A stretch of 64,000 bases of DNA from Chitinasiproducens palmae (GTDB lineage Bacteria > Pseudomonadota > Gammaproteobacteria > Burkholderiales > Burkholderiaceae), in the NCBI RefSeq assembly GCF_900095735.1, contig NZ_FNLO01000002.1:385626-449625 (forward strand), written 5' to 3'. This document shows, in pieces, positions 18,317-26,980 of the stretch. A program made the position numbers and the translations under genes. Below the pieces are notes generated by a model, which did not search any database, was not told the DNA's origin, and saw only the letters and a list, made by a program, of their open reading frames with translations. Position 1 is the stretch's first letter. Every line of letters starts with the position of its first letter.

Positions 18317-19270
18317 TCAGCGCAACCAATTGAACGCGCGCATGACCGGCGCATCGGACATACAAATAAGTACCGCATCCGCTTTCGCCCGGTGAGTGTG
18401 CGCAAGCCAGCTCGGGCAGGCAATCACATCGCCCGCTTGCCAGCCGAAGGTTCGATCGCCAACCGTGGACTGGCCTTCGCCTGCCACGACCACGAAGATT
18501 CGATTGGCGGTCGACCGCTCACAGGGCCACGTGGCGCGGCTGCCGAGATGAACCGCTTGCCTGTCGAAGGTATCGATCTCCGGCGGACCCAGATGCAATC
18601 GACGGACGCCGGGCGCTGTTTCGTCGCTTGCCAGCAGCTTCGTCAGGTAGTCCTGGTAAGCGAAGCGCAGCGGCGTCGCCGCTTCCGTCCGCTCGGCCCG
18701 CACGAACGGTTCGGGATGGTGCTCGAAGAACATCGGTCCGAGCAGTTGCACGAGCGGCGCATCCAGGATGTCGATCCAGTACGCATCCTCCGCGCTGCGA
18801 TTGTCATGTCCGTGATACGCCCAACGCGGCGTCAGCAGCACGTCGCCGCTCGCCATCGGCACGTTCACGCCATCCACCAGCGTATAGGTCTCGGGCGCGG
18901 CTTCGACGACGACTCGCATCGCATTCGGTGTGTGCCGATGGCTGCGCGCCGTTTCACCGGCCTTGACCATTTGGTAGGCCGCGACCAAGGTAGTCACCGT
19001 CGCGTAATCGTTGCCCGGGATCGGATTAGCCAGGATCAAATTGCGCCGTTCGGCCCACTCGGTGCCGACCAGGCGCCCAGCGGCATGCAGGGCCTCGCGC
19101 GTTGCGCTGAAGCGCCAGTGGGCCGGGACGAAACGCTGCTTGGGCTCGGGATACAGCGAAGGCGTCGGCTTGTTCCAGCCGTTCTTGACGCCGATTTTCT
19201 CGAGCATCGCATGCAACTGATCGAGATCGGCTGCAGCGGCAAAGTCGGGACACGTACAGATAGTGGTCAT
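18317..19270 (-). CDS. Gentisate 1,2-dioxygenase-like bicupin
   Basis: 317 residues with two cupin domains, as in gentisate, 1-hydroxy-2-naphthoate and salicylate 1,2-dioxygenases. The iron-binding HRHTPNA motif of the first cupin and the preceding GETARSH stretch are intact. The second cupin has weaker metal residues (RIFVVVAGEG and LAHTHR). Such enzymes use Fe(II) and O2 to cleave the ring between carboxyl- and hydroxyl-bearing carbons. The ATG at 19270 has GAGGA about 8 nt upstream, 10 nt after the flavoprotein stop. Ring cleavage of a hydroxylated aromatic acid made by the FAD hydroxylase is the most likely role. Confidence 0.85.
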   Translation of the reverse strand: MTTICTCPDFAAAADLDQLHAMLEKIGVKNGWNKPTPSLYPEPKQRFVPAHWRFSATREALHAAGRLVGTEWAERRNLILANPIPGNDYATVTTLVAAYQMVKAGETARSHRHTPNAMRVVVEAAPETYTLVDGVNVPMASGDVLLTPRWAYHGHDNRSAEDAYWIDILDAPLVQLLGPMFFEHHPEPFVRAERTEAATPLRFAYQDYLTKLLASDETAPGVRRLHLGPPEIDTFDRQAVHLGSRATWPCERSTANRIFVVVAGEGQSTVGDRTFGWQAGDVIACPSWLAHTHRAKADAVLICMSDAPVMRAFNWLR

Positions 19271-19280
19271 TGTCGTGTCC

Positions 19281-20690
19281 TCATCGCACGCCAGCATGCT
19301 TCGCGCGCCCGACCGCATCCTGCGCGGCGAGGCGCCCGAAGATGCACCCTTTCGCAAGCGACGAACCGCTCATATAGGTTTCGCCATGGAAGCCGCCCAT
19401 CACTTCGCCCGACGCGTACAGGCCGGTGATCACATTGCCTGCAACGTTGAGCACGCGGGCCTTCGGATCGGTACGAAGGCCGCAATAGGTCGAGGTCAGC
19501 CCGGTGGTGCAGGCCACACCGTAGAACGGTCCCTCGAGCAACTTGCGCGGCTTACCGTAACCGGTGCTGAGCGATGTCCGGCCGAACTCGTCCTCGGCAT
19601 GCCCGTCGCAAGCCTGGTGGTAGCGCTCGACGGTTGCGTTCAACGCACAGGCATCGATGCCCAACAGGTCCGCCAAGGCAGCGATCGAAGGTGCCTTCAC
19701 GACAACCCCGGCTGCCAGCCCAGCCTTGTAGTCCGAGACAGTCGGCAGCGGTGACGATTGATCCATGACCTGCTGATCGAATATCTGGAACGCGACGGCG
19801 TCGGGCTGCAGCAGGCACTCGTCGCCAATCGCCTTGTATGAGATCGACTCGTTGACGAAACGCCTGCCGAGCCGGTTGACGACGATGGCGCCCTTGTACA
19901 TTGCCGACAGAAGCCGGGGTGCATCCAGATCCTCCGGACCGTCCTTCGCGCGCACCGGGGCGCCGAAGCTCCCCTTCACGTAGCCAATGTCGACGAGGTC
20001 GGCACCGAGCGCCCAGGCCATCTTCAAGCCGTCGCCGGTATTGCCGTATCCGCCCATCGGCAACGCTGCGCGCAGATGCGGCACGAAGCGTTCGACCAGG
20101 TCAGCCGAACGCGAAAAGCCACCCGTCGTGATGACCACACCGCCGCGTGCCAGGATCACGCCGCCATCGACCAGTTGTACGCCAGTTACCGTACACGCGC
20201 CGGCTTTGCCCTCGGTGAGCAGCCCGGTCACCTGGCTGTTCGCGCGATAACTGCCGCCGGCCGCCAGATAGTGCGCGTGCAGCGTATCGAGTACCTTTAC
20301 CGGGCTGATGCTGTGATTGCGTGGCACCGACTGGCTGCCGCTCAGCGACACTTGTTCAAACGCCAGGCCCAATTGCTTGAGCCACTGGTAGTTTTCGAAC
20401 TGACGCTCCGCGTAGGTACGTACCAGCGCACGGTCGTTGCGGTACTTGCCCGCCTTCAGCAGGTCTTCTTCGAGCAGTTCGGCACTGTCTTCGATGCCGT
20501 GTTCCTTCTGAATCGCGGTGCCCGCGAAAGCGAATGCGCCGCCGCACATACGCGTACTGCCACCGTACTGCGCAGTCTTCTCCAGGAGCAGTACACTGCC
20601 GCCGAGATGCGCGGCTTCGAGCGCCGCGCAGTGGCCGGCCATGCCCGCGCCAACCACGATCAGGTCAAAGCATTCCGCAGTTCGATTCAC
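19281..20690 (-). CDS. TcuA-like FAD-dependent dehydrogenase (fumarate reductase flavoprotein family)
   Basis: 469 residues of the FAD-binding_2 family. It starts with the dinucleotide fold VVGAGMAGHCAALEAA, followed by the STRMCGGAF segment, and ends with the family FAD site ASGEVMGGFHGETYMSGSSL. It is the same length as TcuA at 52938 and similar in plan. It uses a GTG start whose bases overlap the stop codon of the upstream monooxygenase gene (GTGA), so the two are coupled. It probably introduces or reduces a C=C bond in a ring or carboxylic acid. No TcuB-type electron partner is encoded in this operon, so its acceptor is unclear. Confidence 0.87.
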   Translation of the reverse strand: MNRTAECFDLIVVGAGMAGHCAALEAAHLGGSVLLLEKTAQYGGSTRMCGGAFAFAGTAIQKEHGIEDSAELLEEDLLKAGKYRNDRALVRTYAERQFENYQWLKQLGLAFEQVSLSGSQSVPRNHSISPVKVLDTLHAHYLAAGGSYRANSQVTGLLTEGKAGACTVTGVQLVDGGVILARGGVVITTGGFSRSADLVERFVPHLRAALPMGGYGNTGDGLKMAWALGADLVDIGYVKGSFGAPVRAKDGPEDLDAPRLLSAMYKGAIVVNRLGRRFVNESISYKAIGDECLLQPDAVAFQIFDQQVMDQSSPLPTVSDYKAGLAAGVVVKAPSIAALADLLGIDACALNATVERYHQACDGHAEDEFGRTSLSTGYGKPRKLLEGPFYGVACTTGLTSTYCGLRTDPKARVLNVAGNVITGLYASGEVMGGFHGETYMSGSSLAKGCIFGRLAAQDAVGRAKHAGVR

Positions 20691-22339
20691 GATTCAATCC
20701 TCGCGCTTCCATTGCCGGTCACGATGCTGATTATTTCATCTGCGCTGCGGTCGATCCGGTCGCCGCGCCATGCGACATGACCGTCCGGGCGGACCAACAC
20801 CAGCGTTTTCTCGTAAAGGGCAAGCACCTCAGGCTTGTCGGTAGCGAAAAGTGTCAGTGGCACGCCGCGCCTGGCAGCGGCGTCGCGCAGTTGCGTGGCG
20901 TCGGCGCCGGCAACGCTTCGGTAGACGAGAACGAAGCCGCGGCCGAATAGATCGAGCATCGAGCGGCCGTCGTCCAGCCAAGCGTGCGGCGCCCGGCAGC
21001 CGGCACGCGTGCTCGGACGGTAATTGACGGCGTCGTCGAACTCGGCCTGCTGTGCAGCCGGGTTTTCCGCTTCGTTGTAGATGCAGACGGGAGATCCGAT
21101 ATAGCGGTTGCCCAGATGCATATTTTTTGAGAACCACTCCTTCTTCAGCCCGTCGGTGAGCGCCCGGCCGACCTTGGCACGTGCCGCCTCACCTTCGGAG
21201 CCATCGGCGAAGATGGCCTCGGTATGCGGCACTTGCTTCATCGTCTCGAGGTTGCTCGTCGAAAAGCGTGTGATCCGGATGGCCACCGGCCGACGCTCGA
21301 TCGCGTATGAATCGAGCAGCGCCCGCCCGCCCCAGCCTTCCAGGCAGGCAGCGATCTTCCAGGAGAGATCGACTGCATCGCCGATGCCGGTATTCATGCC
21401 GAGCCCGCCGGTCGGCGAAGTCAGGTGGCACGCATCGCCAGCGATGAACACGCGCCCGCTGCCATAGCTGTCCGCAACCTGCTCGATGCGCGTCCAGCGC
21501 AGCACGCTGAGAATCTCGAGGTCGAAGGGCCGGCCAACCGCGGCATGTGCGAACTGCTTCAGTTGCGCTTCGTCGTACTCAGCGTTGTCGCGTGCGTTGC
21601 CGATGATCGACATGCGCCACTGGTCATTGCCGTTGATCGCCACGATAGTTGCCCAAACGCCCGTCGCATCGACGAACATGTAGCGATAGCCGGGCTGCTT
21701 GTCGTGCAGTTGATTGAAATGCGGGCAACGGAAGATGACATTGGTGGTATGCGTGAGCACGCCACGTCCGTGCATCTCGATACCCAAGTGCTCGCGCACG
21801 GCACTGCGGCCGCCATCGCATCCAATCAGGAATTTCGAATTGACCACGATCTCGTTGCCGTCGGCGTCCCGCACCGTCGCTGCCACGCCGTCGGCATGCT
21901 GGTTGAACGACAGCAGCCGGTGCCCGTACTTCAGCGACACCCCTTCTTGCGACCGCGCGAATCGCTGCAGGATCGGATCGAACATATTCTGCGGACAGCG
22001 CTCGCGCTTTTGTGGACTTTCGGGGGGCGCCTTGTCGTTGAGCATCGAAGGCATCGGCTGACGCCCCATCTCGTGGCCGGTGAGCGTGGTCAGGTACACG
22101 TTGTCCTGTGGATAGGCACGGTTGTAGGCGCTGCTTTCCACATCCTTCACGATTCCCCAGCGCCGACAGTGCTCCATCGTCCTCAAACCAACGCCGTCCA
22201 TCTTTGCCTGCCTGATCTGGCCATCGCCGCGTTCGACGAGCAGGCAGCGCCGCCCTCGCCAGCCCAGATCACCCGCGAGCGAAAGGCCAACCGGCCCACC
22301 GCCAACGATCAATACCTCGGTCCCCAACGCCATGCTCAT
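20687..22339 (-). CDS. Class A FAD-dependent aromatic hydroxylase (MhpA/PheA-like)
   Basis: About 550 residues. The features are an N-terminal FAD fold (VLIVGGGPVGLSLAGDL), the DG fingerprint (FLIGCDGGRSAVR) and the GD motif (RVFIAGDACHLTSPTGGLGMNTGIGD). A C-terminal thioredoxin-like domain follows, as in MhpA and phenol hydroxylases. It should hydroxylate an aromatic ring with NAD(P)H and O2. I chose the ATG at 22339 because GGAGA lies 8-9 nt upstream; upstream starts (ATG 22393, TTG 22405) are open. It is the first gene of the seven-gene operon and lies just downstream of a GntR/FCD operator. Confidence 0.88.
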   Translation of the reverse strand: MSMALGTEVLIVGGGPVGLSLAGDLGWRGRRCLLVERGDGQIRQAKMDGVGLRTMEHCRRWGIVKDVESSAYNRAYPQDNVYLTTLTGHEMGRQPMPSMLNDKAPPESPQKRERCPQNMFDPILQRFARSQEGVSLKYGHRLLSFNQHADGVAATVRDADGNEIVVNSKFLIGCDGGRSAVREHLGIEMHGRGVLTHTTNVIFRCPHFNQLHDKQPGYRYMFVDATGVWATIVAINGNDQWRMSIIGNARDNAEYDEAQLKQFAHAAVGRPFDLEILSVLRWTRIEQVADSYGSGRVFIAGDACHLTSPTGGLGMNTGIGDAVDLSWKIAACLEGWGGRALLDSYAIERRPVAIRITRFSTSNLETMKQVPHTEAIFADGSEGEAARAKVGRALTDGLKKEWFSKNMHLGNRYIGSPVCIYNEAENPAAQQAEFDDAVNYRPSTRAGCRAPHAWLDDGRSMLDLFGRGFVLVYRSVAGADATQLRDAAARRGVPLTLFATDKPEVLALYEKTLVLVRPDGHVAWRGDRIDRSADEIISIVTGNGSARIES

Positions 22340-22415
22340 CGAAGCGTTCTCCATTGTGTCGCGCACTGCGCGCAGAGCGTCGCGTGCCTTCATTCCGTCC
22401 AACAAATCTTAACTC

Positions 22416-22432
22416 ATAAGGTCATACCTTAT
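22416..22432. promoter_or_regulatory. GntR/FCD operator 1 (hydroxylase operon side)
   Basis: A perfect 17-bp dyad, ATAAGGT-CAT-ACCTTAT, with the GGT-N3-ACC core typical of FadR-type GntR operators. It lies about 75 bases upstream of the hydroxylase start. The same 13-base core recurs at 22536-22548. Confidence 0.85.
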
Positions 22433-22535
22433 TACCTAATGTAAACCCTGCGTCGGCGGCGGTGTCTCGGTCAGATCGAGCTTCCACCGGATGGACGCGA
22501 TTCGACACCGCTGGTATAACGAGAGGGTTCGATTG

Positions 22536-22548
22536 AAGGTCATACCTT
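22536..22548. promoter_or_regulatory. GntR/FCD operator 2 (regulator side)
   Basis: AAGGTCATACCTT, identical over 13 bases to the core of the dyad at 22416-22432. It lies directly upstream of the gntR start and probably mediates autoregulation. Confidence 0.85.
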
Positions 22549-22562
22549 AGGTGTTTATAGCC

Positions 22563-23354
22563 ATGCCAAGTCCCAGCCGGCCAAATCGCGGTGTTGATAC
22601 CGCCCCCCCGTCGAGAGCCTCTTTTTCTCCTATCAAGACGAAGCGCGCATTTGAGGAGGTGTGCGATCAGGTTCGCCGCGAAGTGGCGCTGGGCAAGCTG
22701 CGGCCAGGCGACCGCCTGCCGCCGGAGCGAGATTTCGCGGAGCAGCTCGGCGTGAGCCGCACCGCCATCCGCGAAGCGATGCGCAGCCTCGAGAACGCTG
22801 GACTCGTGCAATGTTTCCAGGGCATGGGCGGGGGCGCGTTCATCAGCGAGCGCAACTCGAGCGTGGTCACGCAGGCGGTCAGCGACATGGTGATGCTGGG
22901 TCAGATTCCGTCGCACAGCGTGACCGAAGCACGGATTATCCTGACCGAACAGGCCATCCGGCTGGCGTGCCTGCGCGCCACCGACGACGATCTCGACGCC
23001 ATCGAGCGGGATACCGATCAGGCCGAGGAACTGACCCTGGCGGGCAACTATTCCCGGCGCGGATCCTATATCACCGAGTTCTATCGGCTGCTTGCCAGCG
23101 CCACGCACAACCAGGTGATGGTGATGCTGGTGGAATCGCTGTCCGAGCTTGTCCGCACCCAGATGGTTCAGGTCAGCGTAAAGCCTCGAAAAGATTTCAT
23201 AGCGGTTCGTCGCGCAGTCCTCAAGCATCTTCGAGCCCGCGATGCCGACAAGGCAGTGGCCGAAATGAGAAAGCATTTGGAACGCCTGGATCGCCATCTG
23301 CAGGACGACCTGATCGAAAAGTCGAAGGCCACCGCCGACTCGGCGGGATCGTGA
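22563..23354 (+). CDS. GntR-family regulator, FadR/FCD subgroup
   Basis: About 263 residues. The winged HTH covers about 20-90 (LPPERDFAEQLGVSRTAIREAMRSL), and an all-helical FCD ligand domain follows (about 105-245) with metal or acid-binding residues. I prefer the ATG at 22563; a GTG at 22551 is also in frame but abuts the operator. It is divergent from the seven-gene operon. The two AAGGTCATACCTT sites in the shared gap and a related site upstream of the MFS gene indicate that it controls all three units, probably as a ligand-relieved repressor. Confidence 0.9.
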   Translation: MPSPSRPNRGVDTAPPSRASFSPIKTKRAFEEVCDQVRREVALGKLRPGDRLPPERDFAEQLGVSRTAIREAMRSLENAGLVQCFQGMGGGAFISERNSSVVTQAVSDMVMLGQIPSHSVTEARIILTEQAIRLACLRATDDDLDAIERDTDQAEELTLAGNYSRRGSYITEFYRLLASATHNQVMVMLVESLSELVRTQMVQVSVKPRKDFIAVRRAVLKHLRARDADKAVAEMRKHLERLDRHLQDDLIEKSKATADSAGS

Positions 23355-23433
23355 TCGCCGACCGGCCGGTGCAGGCACCGGCCCGTACGTCTTTTCGGGA
23401 ACGTCCGACAGCGCCGACGGACGTCTCCTTCGC

Positions 23434-24576
23434 TCAAAAGTAATGGCGGATGCCGATGATGACCGTCGTCTGGTTCGGCGACGATGATGACGCGACGAAG
23501 TAGTTGTTGGCGACAGCAGGCGTGCCGAACGAACTTGTCCCGGATGCGTGCATGTACGCGCTCGACAGGTATAGGAACGTGGCCTTGGAGAAGAAATATT
23601 TCGCCCCGAGCGACACCGTGCTGTAGCGCGCGTCGTGATTCGACTCGTAATCGAGCCCAGCGCCGATCGTGACAGTCGGCGTCACCACGTACGTCGCATT
23701 TGCCTCATATCCGTTGAAGATGAAGGTGCCGGAAAGCGGTGTGCTCGACGTGCCGACGACGTCCTCGAACCGGGTGTTCGAATAGACGAAGCCCGCGCTG
23801 AAGGCGCCGAATGTGTAAACCGCCCCCGCCGTCGCGACCTGCAGGCGGCGCGCCGAGGCGAAGCCGCCGAAGATCGGCGTCGTCAGCGGGTTGCTCCAAC
23901 TGCCGTTGGCTACCGGGCGAGTGGTCGCACCGTAAAGCGCGAGGCCCGGATCGTTGACGCGAACGAACGACGCGGCCGCCTGCAGCGGTCCATTCGCATA
24001 GGTGACACTGAAGTTGTACGCCTGAGCGTTCGTGAAATCGCCGGCAACGCCACCCAGGCGGTACATCGCACCGAACCTCAGCCCGGCAAAACTCGGGCTA
24101 AAGTACTTGATCGAATTCGTCGCGTTATAGCTCGCCCAAAGGTTGTCGACATCGCCCGCGTGCGCGCCGAGACCGCCGGCGACGCGCGCCGCGGCGGTGA
24201 GGGGTCCGGTGCTTTCGAGATTGAGGTCGTATTGCCGGCCAATGGTGAGCCGCCCGTATCGCTCACTCTCTAGTCCCACATAGGCCTGGCGGCCAAACAG
24301 CGCGTTATTGGCGGGCAGCTTGCCTGTATTGAGGTCGTACGCCCCTTCAAGCTTGAAGATCGCCTTGATACCGCCACCCAGGTCTTCCCGCCCTTGCAAG
24401 CCCCAGAAACTCTGCGTCTGATTGCCGGAGCGCATCGAGTACTGTGACTTGCCGCCGCTATTGCTGTTGTATTGAATCCCGTCGTCCAGCACGCCATACA
24501 GTGTGACGGCGCTTTGCGCATGGGCGGCCATGGCGGCCATCAAGCCGACCAGGGGCATTACTGCGATATGTTTCAC
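23434..24576 (-). CDS. Outer-membrane porin, Gram-negative OmpC type
   Basis: 380 residues with a signal peptide (about residues 1-20, ending AAHAQ). The mature start SAVTLYGVLDDGIQY is typical of betaproteobacterial trimeric porins. Alternating beta strands run throughout, and the chain ends in the terminal phenylalanine motif IGIRHYF needed for outer-membrane assembly. It follows the MFS carrier gene by about 60 nt on the same strand and may be co-transcribed, giving outer- and inner-membrane uptake for the same compound. Confidence 0.93.
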   Translation of the reverse strand: MKHIAVMPLVGLMAAMAAHAQSAVTLYGVLDDGIQYNSNSGGKSQYSMRSGNQTQSFWGLQGREDLGGGIKAIFKLEGAYDLNTGKLPANNALFGRQAYVGLESERYGRLTIGRQYDLNLESTGPLTAAARVAGGLGAHAGDVDNLWASYNATNSIKYFSPSFAGLRFGAMYRLGGVAGDFTNAQAYNFSVTYANGPLQAAASFVRVNDPGLALYGATTRPVANGSWSNPLTTPIFGGFASARRLQVATAGAVYTFGAFSAGFVYSNTRFEDVVGTSSTPLSGTFIFNGYEANATYVVTPTVTIGAGLDYESNHDARYSTVSLGAKYFFSKATFLYLSSAYMHASGTSSFGTPAVANNYFVASSSSPNQTTVIIGIRHYF

Positions 24577-24637
24577 ATCGGTCTCCGTGATTGTTCTTGT
24601 GTTCCTGCCCTACGTTCTCGCTATCAACCATTTCGGT

Positions 24638-26002
24638 TCAAAGCGATTTCTCGCGCGCATGGGGGTCGAATTCGAAGCGCTCGCTCCCCGCGTCCTGCGA
24701 AATTCCCCGCGGTAGCGCCAGAATCAGCAGTCCCGCCAACAGAGCCAGCACACCGAACAGATAGGTGCCGTCGTTGATGTTCCCAGTGATGGATTCGGCA
24801 ATCGCGGACGCCACCGACCCAAACACCCCGGCCAGCGCGCCGACCGAGTTGATGAGCGCCAGTCCGGCGGCCGCCGCCGTGCCGCCGAGAATCTGATTCG
24901 GGAAGGTCCAGTAGATCGGAAAAGATGCCATCAGACTGCCGATGGCAAGCGTCAGGCATGCTAACGACAGGTAGAAATGCGATGCCACCAATGCGCTGGC
25001 GATGAACGCCACGCCGCCGATGAACGCCGGCAGCGCGGCATGCCAGCGGCGCTCCCCGGTGCGCGCAGAATGCGAGGCGTTCAGAATCAGGCATGGAATC
25101 GACGCGATCCATGGGATGGCGCTCAACAGGCCGATGGTCGCCGTGCTCGTGACGCCTGCCCGGTGAATGATGGTCGGCAGCCAGAACGAGAGCCCATAAA
25201 AGCCGGTGTTCAGCGCCAGCAGGATGAGAATCAACATCCATACGCGACCATCCCCGATCGCGACCAGCATGTTCTCTTCCTTGTGCGCGCGCTCCCCGCG
25301 CAGTGAGGCCTTCAGGCAATGCTTCTCCGCGTCGCTGAGCCAGCGCGCCGAACCGATATCACGCGGTAGGAACACGAAGATCACCACGCCCATCACGATC
25401 GACGGCAGGCCTTCGAGCAGGAATAGCCATTGCCACCCACGGAAATGACCGAAGCCTCCAGACACTTCCAGTACCCATCCAGAGACGGGACCGCCGAACA
25501 TCAGACTGACTGGTAGGGAGGCGAGAAAGAGCGCGAACATGCGCGACTGCTTGTTCGCGGGCATCCAGCTGCCGATGTAGTACAACACGCCAGGCAGAAA
25601 GCCCGCCTCGCACACGCCCAGCAGCAGGCGCAGCGCATAGAACACGTTGGTTTGCGAGGTGTGGAAGAACGCGGCAAGCGGCGTAATGAACATCATCGCC
25701 ACCGAGACGATGCCCCACGTAACCATGATCCGCGAAATCCAGATTCGGGCACCGACGCGCTTCAAAATGAGATTGCTCGGCACCTCGAAAATCATGTAGC
25801 TCCAAAAGAAGATGCTTGCACCGACGGCATAGGTAGCGTCGGTCAAGCCAGTATCGGTAGTCATCTGGAGCTTGGCGAAGCTGATATTGATACGGTCGAG
25901 ATACGCCACGATGAACGCGAGGAAGAACAGTGGCAGCACCCGCCTCGACACCTTGCCACATACCCTGTCGAGGAGATCTTCCCCGAGCACTGCTTCGATC
26001 AT
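24638..26002 (-). CDS. MFS transporter, anion:cation symporter (ACS) family
   Basis: About 454 residues with twelve predicted membrane helices. The YLDRINISFAK motif after helix 1 is characteristic of ACS-family carriers for organic anions such as phthalate, 4-hydroxyphenylacetate, tartrate or glucarate. The ATG at 26002 has GGAGA about 7 nt upstream; in-frame ATGs at 26041 and further are less well supported. A GntR/FCD-type operator lies about 65 bases upstream, linking it to the neighbouring ring-degradation operon. It is therefore the likely importer of that operon's substrate. Confidence 0.9.
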   Translation of the reverse strand: MIEAVLGEDLLDRVCGKVSRRVLPLFFLAFIVAYLDRINISFAKLQMTTDTGLTDATYAVGASIFFWSYMIFEVPSNLILKRVGARIWISRIMVTWGIVSVAMMFITPLAAFFHTSQTNVFYALRLLLGVCEAGFLPGVLYYIGSWMPANKQSRMFALFLASLPVSLMFGGPVSGWVLEVSGGFGHFRGWQWLFLLEGLPSIVMGVVIFVFLPRDIGSARWLSDAEKHCLKASLRGERAHKEENMLVAIGDGRVWMLILILLALNTGFYGLSFWLPTIIHRAGVTSTATIGLLSAIPWIASIPCLILNASHSARTGERRWHAALPAFIGGVAFIASALVASHFYLSLACLTLAIGSLMASFPIYWTFPNQILGGTAAAAGLALINSVGALAGVFGSVASAIAESITGNINDGTYLFGVLALLAGLLILALPRGISQDAGSERFEFDPHAREKSL

Positions 26003-26064
26003 GTTCGTCTCCGACGGGAATCCGGCTTCGCGCGCGCTCATGGACGCCCGATATAAGGCACTAC

Positions 26065-26081
26065 GGTTATAAGGTATAACC
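26065..26081. promoter_or_regulatory. GntR/FCD operator 3 (MFS promoter)
   Basis: The dyad GGTTAT-AAGGT-ATAACC contains ATAAGGT-N3-ACC, matching the left half and core of the operators at 22416 and 22536. It is about 65 bases upstream of the MFS start. Confidence 0.65.
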
Positions 26082-26300
26082 ATTGTGGCACGCGCATATA
26101 GGCATCGAACCTAGGACCAACCCTAGACCACTGAGACGACACGCTGTCCCAGGAAGCCGTTCGGCGCCATGGCTCCTTCCAACGCAAATGACGATGACGT
26201 AATTGCCGACCGGCTTTCGAGCAATGGAGCCGCTCACGCTGGCCCGAACGCGCGCAATTTCTTACGGTTCAACCTGCCAAGTGCCGCCCACGCGTCGCAG

Positions 26301-26335
26301 GGCGCCATGGGGCGCCACGGGGCGCCGCGGGGCGC
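26301..26335. repeat. 10-bp tandem repeat, three and a half units
   Basis: Three units GGCGCCATGG, GGCGCCACGG, GGCGCCGCGG and a half unit GGCGC, in non-coding DNA. Confidence 0.85.
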
Positions 26336-26384
26336 TTGCTCGAATTGAAAGCGTCCAACGCGCGCGATCTCTCGTAGTCGTTGT

Positions 26385-26407
26385 GCGATTGGCAGCCTGC
26401 CAATCGC
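26385..26407. repeat. Perfect 23-base inverted repeat
   Basis: Arms GCGATTGGCAG and CTGCCAATCGC around a single central C. No T-tract follows on either side, so a simple terminator is unlikely. An operator or a recombination-related site is possible. Confidence 0.8.
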
Positions 26408-26980
26408 GAGTTAGATTGGTTTGCCTTTTCAATCGCCGATTTGCGAAAACCGCATGACCCAGCACAGCTCGACGCTTTTATCGCGGACTGGCAGAGGTCC
26501 GACATGGTTTCTTCAACGCGCGTGGGCTACGATCGTGCAAGACGGAGAGCGCCGATTGGTATCGCCCGCTTTCCGCGAACTCAAGACATGCGGTTCTGCA
26601 CGAACTTCGCCAGGACATGACGCCGTAGGGCATGACCTGGAGCTTGCCTCGTGCTGCGAGAGACGTTAGCCAACCTGATTAATCAGTTGCTAGATCTGCA
26701 AGGGGGGGTGACGTAGTGCGCGCTGCCACGACCAACAAGCAGCATGCGTAATGCTGGACCGGTCCTCTTCGAACCGCTCTCCAGATGGCGCCAATGGCAT
26801 CGATCGCATCAATAATGCCTGGTCTCAAGCGGAGCCCCTTCGGGTCGATGAGGTACAACACGTGTGTCTGCGGTACCGGGACAGGTCGATGGCCAGGCGA
26901 TAGGCGCGGCGCCAATCCGCGTTCCTGTCGTGAAAGGACGCCGTGCCACTGACGTCGCTTTCCTGCCTATTGCGCATCGC

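Larger units (their letters stand above)
26084..26980. other. Long non-coding stretch between MFS and NodT genes
   Basis: About 900 bases with only short, unrecognised frames on both strands. It holds a 10-bp tandem repeat (26301-26335), a perfect 23-base dyad (26385-26407) and a short CTAGG/CCTAG dyad near 26110. It may be a decayed gene region, but I could not identify a parent gene. Confidence 0.5.

Noticed and set aside
16884-18395. A 503-codon plus-strand frame opposite the MmgE/PrpD gene
   Set aside because: Antisense shadow; no ribosome site or family similarity.
26381-26620. A short frame that might be a recombinase relic near the 23-base dyad
   Set aside because: No catalytic or family motif could be recognised, and the dyad itself forms part of the frame.
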